In this document: one piece after another, positions 17,315-26,246 of the stretch
How positions within the stretch are numbered: position 1 is the first letter of the stretch
Layout of the letters: each line of letters starts with the position of its first letter
Assembly (NCBI GenBank): GCA_036500345.1
Contig: DASYCE010000008.1
Coordinates: forward strand, 62,001 to 126,000
Source: Gemmatimonadales bacterium
GTDB taxonomy: Bacteria; Gemmatimonadota; Gemmatimonadetes; Gemmatimonadales; GWC2-71-9
DNA length: 64,000 nucleotides
Direction of reading: 5' to 3'
Notes under the pieces: model-generated
What the model was told of the DNA's origin: nothing
Databases searched by the model: none
Seen by the model: the letters and a program-made list of their open reading frames with translations, nothing else
Made by a program: the position numbers and the translations under genes

Positions 17315-18678
17315 GCCGATTCCTCCGGGTCCGCGCAGCCGCGACCGCGCTGCTCTGCTCGATCGCCGTAACGTCGGCGCGGGCCCAGGGGGCAACCGCC
17401 CCCGACACGACCACGGTCGATCATATCGTGGCAGTGGTTGGAACCCATGCGATTCTTTCGAGTGAACTACTCGAAGAGGTGTACGCGCGGGCGAGCGGCG
17501 GCACGGACCGCATTCCGCAGCCCACGCAGGATTCGGCGGGATATCACAAGGCGCTGCGACGCTACATCGACACCCTGGTGAACTTCCAGCTGCTGCGCCA
17601 GGAAGCCGAAGCCGACACCACCATCAAGGTGACCGATCAGGAGGTCCAGGACGCGGCCGACCAGATCGTCAACAACGCGCGGAAGCAGTTCAAGACCGAA
17701 GCAGAATTCCGCGACCAGCTCAAGGCGATCGGTTTCACCAATTCCGACGAGTGGCGCGCGTCGCTGCTCGACCGCCAGCGCGGTACGATCGAGGTGAGCC
17801 GCTTCCGGTCGCAGCTCGCCGATGAAGGAAAGATCAAGTCGCTGACGCCGACGGAGAAGGAGATGCGCGCCTACTACGATGCGCACGTCGCCGAGCTCCC
17901 GCCGTCGCCCGAAACCATTTCGTTCAAGCAGATCGTCGTGGCGCCGCGGCCGACCCCCGAGGCGAAGGCGCGCGCGAAGGCGCTGGCCGATTCGCTGGTG
18001 GTGGAGCTGCGCAAGGGCGCCGACTTCGCGGCGACCGCGCGACGGTTTTCGATGGACGAGAAGAGTCGTGCCGATGGCGGCAACCTCGACTGGTTTGCCC
18101 ACGGCGTCATGGTGCCGGCGTTCGAAGCCGCCGCGTTCTCGCTTCCCGTCGGCACCATCTCCGATCCGGTGGAGAGTCCGTTCGGTTACCACATCATCCA
18201 GGTGCAGCGGAAGCAGCCGGGTGAAGTGCAGGCGCGGCACATCCTGATCATGCCAGTCATCGATTCTGCCGGTGCCCGCGCCGCGCGCGACACGGCGGGC
18301 GCGATTGCCGCCGCACTCGCGAAGGGCGCCTCCTTCGACTCACTCCAGCACACCTATCACGACAACGCCGAGGACAAGGAGATCGACGACTATCCGATCC
18401 CGGCGATGCAACAGGACCCCGCGGGGAAGCCATATCTCCCGGCGATCGCCGGTCTCGACAGCGGCCAGGTCAGCAAGGTCTTCGAGCTTCCGGCGGCCGG
18501 AACGCCGCTGCGAAGCAAGTGGGCGGTGCTGCTGGTGCTGAAGCGCCGGGCGCAGGGACAGCGATCGTACGACGATCTCAAGGACCAGCTCCGCAAGCTG
18601 CTCGGCACGATGCTGGGCGAGCAGGACTATCTCACGCAGCTTCGCAACAAGACCTACGTGGACATCCGAGAGCCGTGA
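17311..18678 (+). CDS. SurA-like periplasmic chaperone/PPIase
   Basis: A 455-residue protein from GTG 17311. An N-terminal secretion signal ends near residue 25 (ARAQ). It is followed by the SurA N-terminal chaperone region (DHIVAVVGTHAILSSEL) and a parvulin domain from about residue 202 (SFKQIVVAPRP) to 300 (FGYHIIQVQ). A second parvulin-like repeat starts at about 308 (ARHILIMP) and is more divergent. The order matches SurA, which carries outer-membrane proteins across the periplasm. In Escherichia coli surA is also followed by pdxA, as here, an old conserved gene pair. Confidence 0.88.
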   Translation: MSRFLRVRAAATALLCSIAVTSARAQGATAPDTTTVDHIVAVVGTHAILSSELLEEVYARASGGTDRIPQPTQDSAGYHKALRRYIDTLVNFQLLRQEAEADTTIKVTDQEVQDAADQIVNNARKQFKTEAEFRDQLKAIGFTNSDEWRASLLDRQRGTIEVSRFRSQLADEGKIKSLTPTEKEMRAYYDAHVAELPPSPETISFKQIVVAPRPTPEAKARAKALADSLVVELRKGADFAATARRFSMDEKSRADGGNLDWFAHGVMVPAFEAAAFSLPVGTISDPVESPFGYHIIQVQRKQPGEVQARHILIMPVIDSAGARAARDTAGAIAAALAKGASFDSLQHTYHDNAEDKEIDDYPIPAMQQDPAGKPYLPAIAGLDSGQVSKVFELPAAGTPLRSKWAVLLVLKRRAQGQRSYDDLKDQLRKLLGTMLGEQDYLTQLRNKTYVDIREP

Positions 18679-19589
18679 CGCGGCGTGCCCGGCTCGCGAT
18701 CACGTTGGGCGATCCGCGAGGCATCGGGCCGGAAATTACTGCTGCAGTCCTTGCCTCCGGTGTCGACGCCGATATCACCGTGATCGGCGCGCGCGAACAG
18801 CTCGGCCAGATCGAAGGCGTGACCCCGATTGCCACCGGAAGCTGGCGGCCGGGCGACCGCATCGCCCGGAACACCGCCGTCGAAGCGGGACTGATCGCCG
18901 GCCGGGCGATCGAACAGGCCGCGCGCCTCGCGCTGGCCGGCGAGGTCGACGCAATCGTCACCGCCCCCATTGAAAAACACGCCGTGCATCTCGCCGGATT
19001 CCCGTTTCCCGGGCATACCGAATGGCTCGCCCATCTTGCCGGCGGGTGCGATGTCGCGATGATGCTCGCGAGCGACCGGTTGCGGGTCGTGCTCGTCACC
19101 ACGCACGTGGCGCTGCGCGACGTGCCGCTGCTGCTCACCACCGACAGGATTGTCCGGGTCGGTGCGGTGACCCGCACGGCGCTGCAACGCTGGTTCGGAA
19201 TCGCCGAGCCGCGGCTCGCCGTCTGCGCCCTCAATCCGCACGCCGGAGAGCAGGGTCTGTTCGGCGATGAGGAGCAGCGGATCCTCGCGCCGGCGGTCGA
19301 ACGCCTCGGCGCTCATGGTCCGCTTCCCGCCGATACCGTGTTCGTGCGCGCGATGCGCGGTGATTTCGACGTGGTCCTGGCGCCCTACCACGATGTCGGA
19401 ATGACCGCCATCAAGGTGGCGTCGTTCGGGCACGGCGTGAACGTGACACTTGGGCTTCCGTTCGTGCGGACTTCCCCCGACCACGGCACGGCGATCGATA
19501 TTGCCGGCACCGGACGCGCTGATACCGGCAGCATGCGCGCCGCCGTGGATCTTGCCCTCGACCTTGCCACCCGGAGCCGTGCGGCATGA
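18675..19589 (+). CDS. pdxA: 4-hydroxythreonine-4-phosphate dehydrogenase
   Basis: A 304-residue enzyme of the DXP-dependent pyridoxal 5'-phosphate pathway that oxidises 4-phosphohydroxy-L-threonine with NAD+. Motifs include [15 protein letters not shown] at the N-terminus, [14 protein letters not shown] near residue 95, PGHTEWLA near 113 with a metal-ligand His, [13 protein letters not shown] near 190, and [12 protein letters not shown] near 236. The GTG at 18675 was chosen because it overlaps the surA stop by four bases and directly precedes the first conserved strand; the longer upstream reading would lie inside surA. Confidence 0.95.
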   Translation: MTRRARLAITLGDPRGIGPEITAAVLASGVDADITVIGAREQLGQIEGVTPIATGSWRPGDRIARNTAVEAGLIAGRAIEQAARLALAGEVDAIVTAPIEKHAVHLAGFPFPGHTEWLAHLAGGCDVAMMLASDRLRVVLVTTHVALRDVPLLLTTDRIVRVGAVTRTALQRWFGIAEPRLAVCALNPHAGEQGLFGDEEQRILAPAVERLGAHGPLPADTVFVRAMRGDFDVVLAPYHDVGMTAIKVASFGHGVNVTLGLPFVRTSPDHGTAIDIAGTGRADTGSMRAAVDLALDLATRSRAA

Positions 19590-20350
19590 GCCTGCGCGTG
19601 TCGATCCTGATCCCGGTGTACAACGAAGCCCGGACCCTCGAACGCCTGATCGACAGGGTCCGCGAAGTCGACCTCGACAAGGAGATTGTCTGCGTCGACG
19701 ACGCCTCCGGCGACGGCAGTGCCGCGATTCTCGACGGGCTGCTGGAGGAAGGGAAGATCGATCAGGTGCTCCGCCATCGCGTGAATCGCGGCAAGGGCGC
19801 TGCGATCCGCACCGCGATCGACGCTGCCACCGGTGACGTCATCGTGGTGCAGGATGCCGATCTGGAATACGACCCGCGCGAAATCCCGGGACTTCTCGGG
19901 CCGATCGTCGCCGGGAACGCCGACGCCGTCTTCGGGTCGCGCTTCCTCGGCGGCCCGCACCGCGTCCTCTACTTCTGGCACTCCGTCGGCAACTCGATGC
20001 TCACGCTGATGTCGAACATGTTCACCGACCTGAACCTGACCGACATGGAAACCTGCTACAAGCTGGTGCGCGCGCCGTTGATGAAGAAGCTGATCTTCAC
20101 CACCGATCGCTTCGGCTTCGAACCGGAAATCACGGCCCGGCTCGCGCAGGCGCGCGCGCGAATCTGGGAGCTGCCGATCTCGTACTCCGGCCGCACCTAC
20201 GAGGAGGGGAAGAAGATCGGCTGGAAGGACGGGATCGCGGCGTTCTGGCACATCTTCCGCTTCAATGTCCTCCCCCCGCGAAACGACGTCGTGCGGCACA
20301 GGGACCGCGATCAGTATCTCGAGGGTCCATTCAAGCGGAAAGGCGAGTAG
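19586..20350 (+). CDS. GT2-family glycosyltransferase (polyprenyl-phosphate type)
   Basis: A 254-residue GT-A fold enzyme. Family features are [17 protein letters not shown] at the N-terminus, [11 protein letters not shown] near residue 35, [14 protein letters not shown] near 90 with the DXD-like metal site, and [10 protein letters not shown]-type segment [12 protein letters not shown] near 175. Similar proteins make dolichyl- or undecaprenyl-phosphate-linked sugars; membrane helices are absent. The ATG overlaps the pdxA stop by four bases and the gene ends one base from the convergent CBS-domain gene. Confidence 0.87.
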   Translation: MSLRVSILIPVYNEARTLERLIDRVREVDLDKEIVCVDDASGDGSAAILDGLLEEGKIDQVLRHRVNRGKGAAIRTAIDAATGDVIVVQDADLEYDPREIPGLLGPIVAGNADAVFGSRFLGGPHRVLYFWHSVGNSMLTLMSNMFTDLNLTDMETCYKLVRAPLMKKLIFTTDRFGFEPEITARLAQARARIWELPISYSGRTYEEGKKIGWKDGIAAFWHIFRFNVLPPRNDVVRHRDRDQYLEGPFKRKGE

Positions 20351-20351
20351 G

Positions 20352-21674
20352 TCACTCCGCCCCGTCGGGCGCGGGCGGACCCGGCACGTCGCGGACCACG
20401 ACGGTCTGCACCCGCCGGCCGTCCATCGCGACGATCTCGAACCGGTGATTGCCGATGGTGACGCTGTCGCCATTGGCCGGCAGGCGCCCCAGCTGTCCGA
20501 AGAGGTAGCCGCCGATCGTGGTGTAGTCGGTGTCGTCGAGCTCGGCCTGGAATCGCGCATTGAAATCGCTGACCGGGAGTGCTCCGGGAATGCGCGTCGC
20601 GCCATCGCTGGTCACGCGCGACATCTGCCGCACCGGATCATGCTCGTCGTAGATCTCGCCGACGATTTCTTCCAGCAGGTCTTCCATCGTCACCAGTCCG
20701 GCGGTCCCGCCGTACTCGTCGAGGACCACGGCGAGATGACTCTTCAGCCGCTTCATGTCCGCCAGCACATCCTCGACCTCGCGTGTGCCGGGAACGAAGA
20801 GCGGTTCGCGCAGGATCGTGCCGACCATCGCCGACGGCGTGTCCCGCAGTGCGCGCAGGATGTCCTTCGCGTGCACCACGCCGACGATCTCGTCGAGTGA
20901 ATCGCGATAGACGGGATAGCGGGACCGGCCGGCACGGGCGACGACATCGGCGGCGTCGGCCACCGTCATGTCGGCTTCGATCGTCACCATTTCGGTCCGG
21001 GGCGTCATCACTTCTTCGGCGCTCTTCTCGCTGAATTCAAAGACCCCTTCGAGCAGCCGCGCGTCGCTCGCTTCGAGTGCGCCCGATTCTCCCGAATGTT
21101 CCACCAGCAACCGGATCTCCTCGGGGGAGTGGAGCGGTTCGCGCTCCGAGAGCGGCTGGAGTCCCAGCAGCAGGACAAGCCGGTTGGCCGACCGGCGCAG
21201 CAACGCGATCGGATAGTGCATCACCCAGGCGAAGCCGAGGAGCGGTGGCGCGAGCCAGCATGCCACCAGTTCGGCGTGCAGCAGCGCGATCGCCTTCGGC
21301 ACCAGTTCTCCGAGGAGAATGTGCAGCACGGTGATCAGGGTGAACGCCACCGCGACCGCGACGCCGTGTGTGGCGATCTTCGCGGCCGCGGGCGGCAGGG
21401 CCGCGAAGAAGGTCGCGAACATCCGTGCCACGGCTGGTTCGCCGACGGAACCCAGGCCGAGGGACGCCAGCGTGATCCCCAGCTGGGTGGCGGAGATCAC
21501 GCGGTCGAGGGATTGGACCGCCCGGAGCGCCAGCGTAGCTTTGCGATTACCGCCGCCCGCCATCTCTTCGAGGCGGGTCTTTCGCGCAGAGACCAGCGCG
21601 AACTCCGCGGCGACGAAGAAGGCATTCGCCACGACGAGTGCGAGGACGACGATGACGCCGAAGCCGGTGGACAT
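20352..21674 (-). CDS. CorC/HlyC-type CNNM membrane protein with CBS pair
   Basis: A 440-residue protein with the usual three parts: an N-terminal DUF21 membrane domain of about four helices (residues 1-150), a CBS pair (about 200-320, including SRYPVYRDSLDEIVGVV and LDEYGGTAGLVTMEDLLEE) and a C-terminal CorC_HlyC domain (about 350-440). Such proteins take part in Mg2+/Co2+ homeostasis. The ATG at 21674 precedes the first helix, and TAACCT lies eight bases upstream, suggesting a leaderless transcript. Its start codon shares the CATG at 21672-21675 with the divergent CDF gene. Confidence 0.88.
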   Translation of the reverse strand: MSTGFGVIVVLALVVANAFFVAAEFALVSARKTRLEEMAGGGNRKATLALRAVQSLDRVISATQLGITLASLGLGSVGEPAVARMFATFFAALPPAAAKIATHGVAVAVAFTLITVLHILLGELVPKAIALLHAELVACWLAPPLLGFAWVMHYPIALLRRSANRLVLLLGLQPLSEREPLHSPEEIRLLVEHSGESGALEASDARLLEGVFEFSEKSAEEVMTPRTEMVTIEADMTVADAADVVARAGRSRYPVYRDSLDEIVGVVHAKDILRALRDTPSAMVGTILREPLFVPGTREVEDVLADMKRLKSHLAVVLDEYGGTAGLVTMEDLLEEIVGEIYDEHDPVRQMSRVTSDGATRIPGALPVSDFNARFQAELDDTDYTTIGGYLFGQLGRLPANGDSVTIGNHRFEIVAMDGRRVQTVVVRDVPGPPAPDGAE

Positions 21675-22641
21675 GGCCCAGAAGGTTAGCAGCCCGAGTC
21701 CGATCCCGCGCAAGATCGCGATCGTCCTTGCGCTGACCGCGGCGTTCACCGTGGTCGAGATCGCCGGCTCGTTGATGAGCAACTCGCTCACGCTGCTCGC
21801 CGACGCCTCGCACATGGGGACCGACGTCGCGGCGCTCGCCCTGGCACTCGTCGGTGCCCGCATCGCCCAGCGGCGCGAAGGCCCCGCGCAGCACTTCGGC
21901 AACCTCCGCTGGGAAGTGCTCGCCGCGATGATGAACGGCCTGGCGCTGTTCGTGATCGGCATCCTGATCACCGTCGAAGCCATCGATCGCTTCGGACACC
22001 CGCGCGCCATCAACGCCGTCCTCTTCGGCGGCGTCGCCGCAGCGGGGCTGCTCGTCAACCTCCTCTCGCTGCGCGTGCTGCACGGCCATCACGAAGAGAA
22101 CCTCAACGCGCGCGGTGCCTACCTCCACATTCTTGGCGACGTCCTCGGATCCGTCGGCGCGATCGTCGGCGCGATCGTGATCCACTACACCGGGTGGACG
22201 CGCGTCGATCCGATCATCTCGGTGCTCGTCTCGGTCATCATCCTCCGCAGCGCCTGGCGGCTGGTCCGGACCAGCGGGCTGATTCTCCTCGACCGGGTTC
22301 CCGACCACCTCCAGCCGGCGCGCGTCGAGGCGGCGATGATGGCAGTCCAGGGCGTCACGCGCGTGCACGACCTGCACGTCTGGACCGTCGCCAGCGGGCT
22401 CATCGCGATGAGCGCCCACGCGGTGGCACCCGACCTCGACGCCCACCCGGCGATCCTGCGCCGCCTCGAACAGGCGATGGGAGGGATGGGGATCCGGCAC
22501 GTCACGATCCAGCTCGAAACCGGTGACGAATGTGTCGGGGAACTGTGCGGCGATGATGACGGTTCTGCCGACACGCTCATGCTGGATCACGGGCACGGGC
22601 ACAGCCACACGCACGGGCACCCCCACGGTCACGTCCATTAG
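21673..22641 (+). CDS. Cation diffusion facilitator (zinc/cobalt/cadmium exporter, CzcD type)
   Basis: A 322-residue CDF transporter with six membrane helices. Metal-site motifs HxxxD are seen as the LADASHMGTD pair in helix II (near residue 40) and HILGDVLGSVGA in helix V (near 153). A cytoplasmic CDF dimerisation domain follows from about 215. The C-terminus ends in a His/Gly-rich tail (alternating HGH units) suited to Zn2+ or Co2+ binding. The ATG at 21673 has the best fit to the first helix, but upstream in-frame ATG 21652 and GTG 21667 remain possible because no ribosome site favours any of them. Confidence 0.88.
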   Translation: MAQKVSSPSPIPRKIAIVLALTAAFTVVEIAGSLMSNSLTLLADASHMGTDVAALALALVGARIAQRREGPAQHFGNLRWEVLAAMMNGLALFVIGILITVEAIDRFGHPRAINAVLFGGVAAAGLLVNLLSLRVLHGHHEENLNARGAYLHILGDVLGSVGAIVGAIVIHYTGWTRVDPIISVLVSVIILRSAWRLVRTSGLILLDRVPDHLQPARVEAAMMAVQGVTRVHDLHVWTVASGLIAMSAHAVAPDLDAHPAILRRLEQAMGGMGIRHVTIQLETGDECVGELCGDDDGSADTLMLDHGHGHSHTHGHPHGHVH

Positions 22642-22744
22642 CGGCTTGCCGCGGGGGTAGGCGGGGTCTATATATGCGCCCCGGTCCCGAGGGGTATCGC
22701 GCCCGAAGGACCGGGGCGTTGACACAAAACGAACTGAGAACACA

Positions 22745-24601
22745 TTGCCGATCCGCAACATCGCCATCATCGCCCACGTCGATCACGGCAAGACGACGCT
22801 GGTTGATCAGATGCTTCGCCAGGCAGGCGCCTTCCGTGCCAATCAGCACGTGGAGGAGCGGGTCATGGATTCCAACCCGCTCGAGCGCGAGCGGGGCATC
22901 ACCATTCTCGCCAAGAACACCTCGGTGCAATGGGGCGGGACCAAGATCAACATCGTCGATACGCCGGGTCACGCCGATTTCGGCGGTGAAGTCGAACGGA
23001 TTCTCCGGATGGTCGATGGGGTGCTGATCCTGGTCGATGCCGCCGAAGGTCCGATGCCGCAGACGCGCTTCGTCACCCGCAAGGCACTCGCCCTCGGGCT
23101 CCAGCCGATCGTCGCGATCAACAAGATCGACCGCGGCGACGCCGAGCCGCTCCGGGTGCACGACGAAGTGCTGAGCCTCTTCCTCGACCTCGAAGCGACC
23201 GACAAGCAGCTCGAATGCCCGTTCCTCTACACCTCGAGCCGGGCCGGTACCGCGACCCTCGAACTCGACCATCCGGGAACCAACCTCGAGCCGCTCTTCC
23301 AGGCGATTCTCGACACCGTCCCGGCGCCGACCGGCGATCCTGAAAAGCCGTTCCAGATGCTGGTGTCGACCCTCGACTTCTCGAGCTTCCTCGGGCGCAT
23401 CGCGATCGGGCGGATCGAGCGGGGCCGTCTCGCCGCTGGCGACCAGGTGACCCTCCTTCCGATGGGCGCCCCGGGGATGGTCAGCGCCGAAGAGCCTGGC
23501 GTCGAACGTGGGCGTGTTACCAAGCTCTACACCTTCGACGGACTCCACCGCGTCGAGACGGCGTCGGTCGACGCCGGCGATATCGTCGCCCTCTCGGGAT
23601 TCGAAACGATCGAGATCGGGAAGACCTTCACGGCTCCCGACTATCCCGAGCGGCTCGAAGGGATCGCGGTCGAGGAACCGACGATTTCGGTTGATTTCAT
23701 CGTCAACAATTCGCCGTTCGCCGGACGCGAGGGGAAGTACGTCACCTCCCGGCAGCTGCGGGACCGCCTCTTCAAGGAACTCGAGCGCAACGTGGCGCTC
23801 CGGGTCGAAGAGACCGATTCCCCCGACACCCACACCGTCTCGGGACGCGGCGAGCTTCACCTCGGCATCCTGATGGAGACGATGCGGCGCGAAGGCTACG
23901 AATTCCAGGTGTCGCGTCCCCGGGTGATTCTGCGCGAAGGCGAGAACGGCGAGCGGCTCGAGCCGTACGAGGAACTCACGATCGACGTCGCCGAGTCGTT
24001 CATGGGCGTGGTGATGGAGAAACTCGGTCCGCGGCGTTCGGAAATGCTGGAGATGCGGAATCCGGGTCAGGGAATGGTGCGGATCACCTTCAAGATTCCG
24101 GCACGTGGCCTGTTCGGGTACCGGTCGGAGTTCCTGACCGACTCGCGCGGCACCGGGATCATGCACCACCGCTTCCTCGAATACGGGCCGTGGGCTGGGC
24201 CGTTGAGCGGCAGGAAGCGCGGGGTGATGATTGCTGACCGCGAGGCGCCGGTGGTGGCGTTTGCACTGGGGAACCTGCAGGAGCGGGCGCAGATGTTCGT
24301 CGCTCCGGGTGAACAGGTGTACGAGGGGATGATCGTGGGTGAGAGTGCCCGTCCCGGCGACATGGACGTCAATGTCGGGAAGGAAAAGAAACTCACCAAC
24401 ATGCGGACCACGGCGTCCGACGATCACATCCTCCTCGAACCACCGCGGGAGATCACCCTGGAGTACGCGCTGGAGTACATCGAAGAGGACGAACTGATCG
24501 AGGTTACGCCCGAAAATATCCGGCTCCGCAAGCGGGTGTTGCAGGCGACCGAACGGAAGAAGGCCCAGCGTGCGGCGAACCGGGTCGCCGACGCATCTTG
24601 A
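22745..24601 (+). CDS. typA: Ribosome-associated GTPase TypA/BipA
   Basis: A 618-residue translational GTPase that binds the 70S ribosome and is needed for growth under stress or cold. G1 is [10 protein letters not shown] at residues 11-20, G3 [12 protein letters not shown] near 75 and G4 NKIDRGDAE near 128. The BipA-specific C-terminal region contains [17 protein letters not shown] and ends with [11 protein letters not shown]. The start is TTG at 22745; no ATG or GTG gives the required N-terminal strand. A 9-bp inverted repeat (22679-22687 with 22708-22716) lies in its leader. Confidence 0.96.
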   Translation: MPIRNIAIIAHVDHGKTTLVDQMLRQAGAFRANQHVEERVMDSNPLERERGITILAKNTSVQWGGTKINIVDTPGHADFGGEVERILRMVDGVLILVDAAEGPMPQTRFVTRKALALGLQPIVAINKIDRGDAEPLRVHDEVLSLFLDLEATDKQLECPFLYTSSRAGTATLELDHPGTNLEPLFQAILDTVPAPTGDPEKPFQMLVSTLDFSSFLGRIAIGRIERGRLAAGDQVTLLPMGAPGMVSAEEPGVERGRVTKLYTFDGLHRVETASVDAGDIVALSGFETIEIGKTFTAPDYPERLEGIAVEEPTISVDFIVNNSPFAGREGKYVTSRQLRDRLFKELERNVALRVEETDSPDTHTVSGRGELHLGILMETMRREGYEFQVSRPRVILREGENGERLEPYEELTIDVAESFMGVVMEKLGPRRSEMLEMRNPGQGMVRITFKIPARGLFGYRSEFLTDSRGTGIMHHRFLEYGPWAGPLSGRKRGVMIADREAPVVAFALGNLQERAQMFVAPGEQVYEGMIVGESARPGDMDVNVGKEKKLTNMRTTASDDHILLEPPREITLEYALEYIEEDELIEVTPENIRLRKRVLQATERKKAQRAANRVADAS

Positions 24602-24686
24602 CTTGCAGGCCCGACCGCTCCTTTTTGCCGCCGGTCGGAGGTTGATCCGTCAACAGCAGGCTCAGTTCGGAACCGCGGAGGTTACC

Positions 24687-24920
24687 ATGTCGGCGTGGGA
24701 GGCGTCTCTCGAAGGAATTCCGCAATCGGTGATGCGGGGGCGCTTCGACGAGGACGAAGAGGAGGAGAAGTTCGAGGGCGGAGGCTTCGACTTCGACGAG
24801 GACGATGAAGACCTCGACGAAGACGATGAAGAAGGTTTCGACGACGAAGATGACGATTTCGAGGACGAGGAGTTCGAAGGGGGAGACTTCTCCTTCGATG
24901 AGGAAAGCGAAGAGGAGTAG
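24687..24920 (+). CDS. Highly acidic 77-residue protein of unknown function
   Basis: No family is recognised. The ATG at 24687 has a good ribosome site (GGAGG six bases upstream). About 41 of the 77 residues are Asp or Glu, against only three Arg/Lys, with Phe spaced regularly through the acidic part (units such as GGFDFDEDDED and EGGDFSFDEESEEE). The first 19 residues are not acidic and form a short helix-like start. It is probably disordered and could be a nucleic-acid mimic, metal-binding or chaperone-like protein; no function is claimed. A terminator follows directly. Confidence 0.65.
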   Translation: MSAWEASLEGIPQSVMRGRFDEDEEEEKFEGGGFDFDEDDEDLDEDDEEGFDDEDDDFEDEEFEGGDFSFDEESEEE

Positions 24921-24946
24921 CCGGTCCGTCCCCTCCCGCAATGAGA

Positions 24947-24976
24947 AACGCCCCGCTGATCCGCCGGCGGGGCGTT
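24947..24976. terminator. Bidirectional terminator between the acidic protein gene and flgM
   Basis: A perfect 10-bp stem (AACGCCCCGC pairing with GCGGGGCGTT) and a 10-base loop lie between two convergent genes. The T-run on each side is short (TT), so strength is moderate. Position between convergent transcription units supports use by both. Confidence 0.7.
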
Positions 24977-24998
24977 CGCATTCATCAACTGCCCTGAT

Positions 24999-25313
24999 TC
25001 ACCCGGCAATCTCTCCCGCGTCGAGCAACCGCCCTGCGATCCGGTCGGCCACGGCCGGGTCATCATACGCTCCGCTAGCGACCTTCTGCGCGATCGTCTG
25101 GAGCGCCGCGGGCGACAATTCGCCGGTGGGGATGGTGGCGTCGGAAATTCCGGCGGCGGCAGGAGAGAGCTCGACCTGATCGGTGGGGGCCGTATCGCTC
25201 GCGGGGCGGTCGCCGTCGCGCGGCGCACCGACGCGGTTGCCGTGCGCCGTCCCCTGGGCGCGCTGCGGATCGGGCTGTGGGACGCTCCCTGAGACCACCG
25301 GATCGATCGCCAT
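24999..25313 (-). CDS. flgM: Anti-sigma-28 factor FlgM
   Basis: A 104-residue protein that would hold FliA (sigma-28) inactive until the hook is finished and FlgM is exported. The N-terminal 45 residues are polar and rich in Pro/Gly, as expected for an exported disordered region. DQVELSPAAAGI near residue 45 is the FlgM family core, and the C-terminal helices (LQTIAQKVASGAYDDPAVAD) match the sigma-binding part. A GGAGGAG ribosome site precedes the ATG. It has its own sigma-28-type promoter about 70 bases upstream, giving negative feedback. Confidence 0.85.
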   Translation of the reverse strand: MAIDPVVSGSVPQPDPQRAQGTAHGNRVGAPRDGDRPASDTAPTDQVELSPAAAGISDATIPTGELSPAALQTIAQKVASGAYDDPAVADRIAGRLLDAGEIAG

Positions 25314-25381
25314 CCGAACTCCTCCGCGCGCGGGTCGGGGTAGAGAATACCCGATTCACCAGCACCATTCCACCGCGCTCT

Positions 25382-25408
25382 TTATCGGCCAGCGCGGCAG
25401 AAGTGTGA
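25382..25408 (-). promoter_or_regulatory. Sigma-28 (FliA) promoter of flgM
   Basis: On the minus strand the -35 TCAC (25408-25405), a 15-base spacer and the -10 GCCGATAA (25389-25382) match the FliA pattern TAAA-N15-GCCGATAA. The flgM ATG lies 68 bases downstream of the -10. Confidence 0.75.
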
Positions 25409-25410
25409 GT

Positions 25411-25860
25411 CTACCCCCGCCGGTCGATCAGCGTCGGTCCCGGCGCACCCCAGCGGCTGCCATATCCTCGGACGATGGCGTTGAGCTGCTCGCTGGCGCG
25501 CTTCATCTCGACTGTCACCCGTCCCGCTTCGCCGGTCATCTGCTCGGCCAGGTTCTGCGCCGCTGCGGCGGCCATCGCCCGTTCGCGCTCGAGTTCGGCA
25601 AAGAGCGACACGGCGTGCTGGTCGGGACGCGGTGTCGCGGTATCGGACTGCACCGCGGCGCGAATCGACAGGAGCTGGACCTCGCGTGCCGAGATATCCG
25701 CAAAGACTCCCTCGGCCTCGGCGGTGAAGATCTCCAGCAGGCCGGCATCCTCCATCCGGAGCACCGCGCGCTGCGCCTCGACGATGTGCCGGTAGCGCGC
25801 CAGGTCGGCGATCTGCGCCGCGAGGAGCGCGGCCGCGTCGTCGGCGGACGGCTGGTTCAT
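25411..25860 (-). CDS. Putative FliT/FlgN-like flagellar export chaperone
   Basis: A 149-residue, almost wholly helical protein with the sequence character of flagellar export chaperones (long amphipathic helices, few aromatic residues) and a C-terminal tail ending IDRRG, seen in proteins in this position. It lies directly downstream of fliS (four-base overlap) and upstream of flgM, the place where fliT-type genes sit. FliT binds the cap protein FliD, which is two genes upstream. Assignment rests mostly on context; a true flgN lies elsewhere at 57445-57972. The ATG at 25860 is preferred over an upstream one that would overlap fliS more. Confidence 0.6.
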   Translation of the reverse strand: MNQPSADDAAALLAAQIADLARYRHIVEAQRAVLRMEDAGLLEIFTAEAEGVFADISAREVQLLSIRAAVQSDTATPRPDQHAVSLFAELERERAMAAAAAQNLAEQMTGEAGRVTVEMKRASEQLNAIVRGYGSRWGAPGPTLIDRRG

Positions 25861-26243
25861 ACCGGGTGGCCGAGGACCTGTTCTGCCGCTCCCTGCCACG
25901 CCTCGTGCAGTTCGGTGACGATCTTGGTGACGGCGTCGAGACGGCCGAGATCGGGGTGGGCGTGCACGCCGGCGAATTCGCCGAGCATCCAGCTGTAGAG
26001 GTTCGCCAGGCCGCCCGCGAGTTCGCCGCCCGCATCGTGATTGAGCGACACCTGCAGTTCGCGGACGATCTCTTCGGCGCGGAAGAGCCGCTCGCCGCGC
26101 TGCTCGATTTCGCCGCGCTCGAGATGCCGGCGCGCCTGCCGGAGGAGGACCAGCAGGTGCGAGTAGAGCAGCACGACGCGCTGGGCCGGCTGCATCGCCA
26201 GCACTTCCATCTCACGATACCGACTCGGCTGGGAGTAGCTCAT
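25857..26243 (-). CDS. fliS: Flagellin-specific export chaperone FliS
   Basis: A 128-residue four-helix protein that binds the flagellin C-terminus and prevents early polymerisation in the cytoplasm. Family features are the N-terminal YREMEVLAMQPAQRVVLLY with the conserved tyrosine, LFRAEEIVRELQVSLNHDAGGE in the middle, and LYSWMLGEF. Length is normal. It starts three bases after the fliD stop and its stop overlaps the next chaperone gene, so all are one unit. Confidence 0.92.
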   Translation of the reverse strand: MSYSQPSRYREMEVLAMQPAQRVVLLYSHLLVLLRQARRHLERGEIEQRGERLFRAEEIVRELQVSLNHDAGGELAGGLANLYSWMLGEFAGVHAHPDLGRLDAVTKIVTELHEAWQGAAEQVLGHPV

Positions 26244-26246
26244 CGA

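Noticed and set aside
20353-22058. Longer minus-strand reading of the CorC-like gene
   Set aside because: The upstream 128 residues lie within the CDF gene on the other strand and do not look like a protein; the start at 21674 precedes the first helix.
22679-22716. Inverted repeat CCCCGGTCC ... GGACCGGGG as a terminator of the CDF gene
   Set aside because: No T-run follows the second arm and the loop is 20 bases; a leader structure of typA is as likely, so it is not listed as a terminator.
22719-22724. TTGACA as -35 box for typA
   Set aside because: No -10-like hexamer lies 16-18 bases downstream; that position is the TTG start itself.
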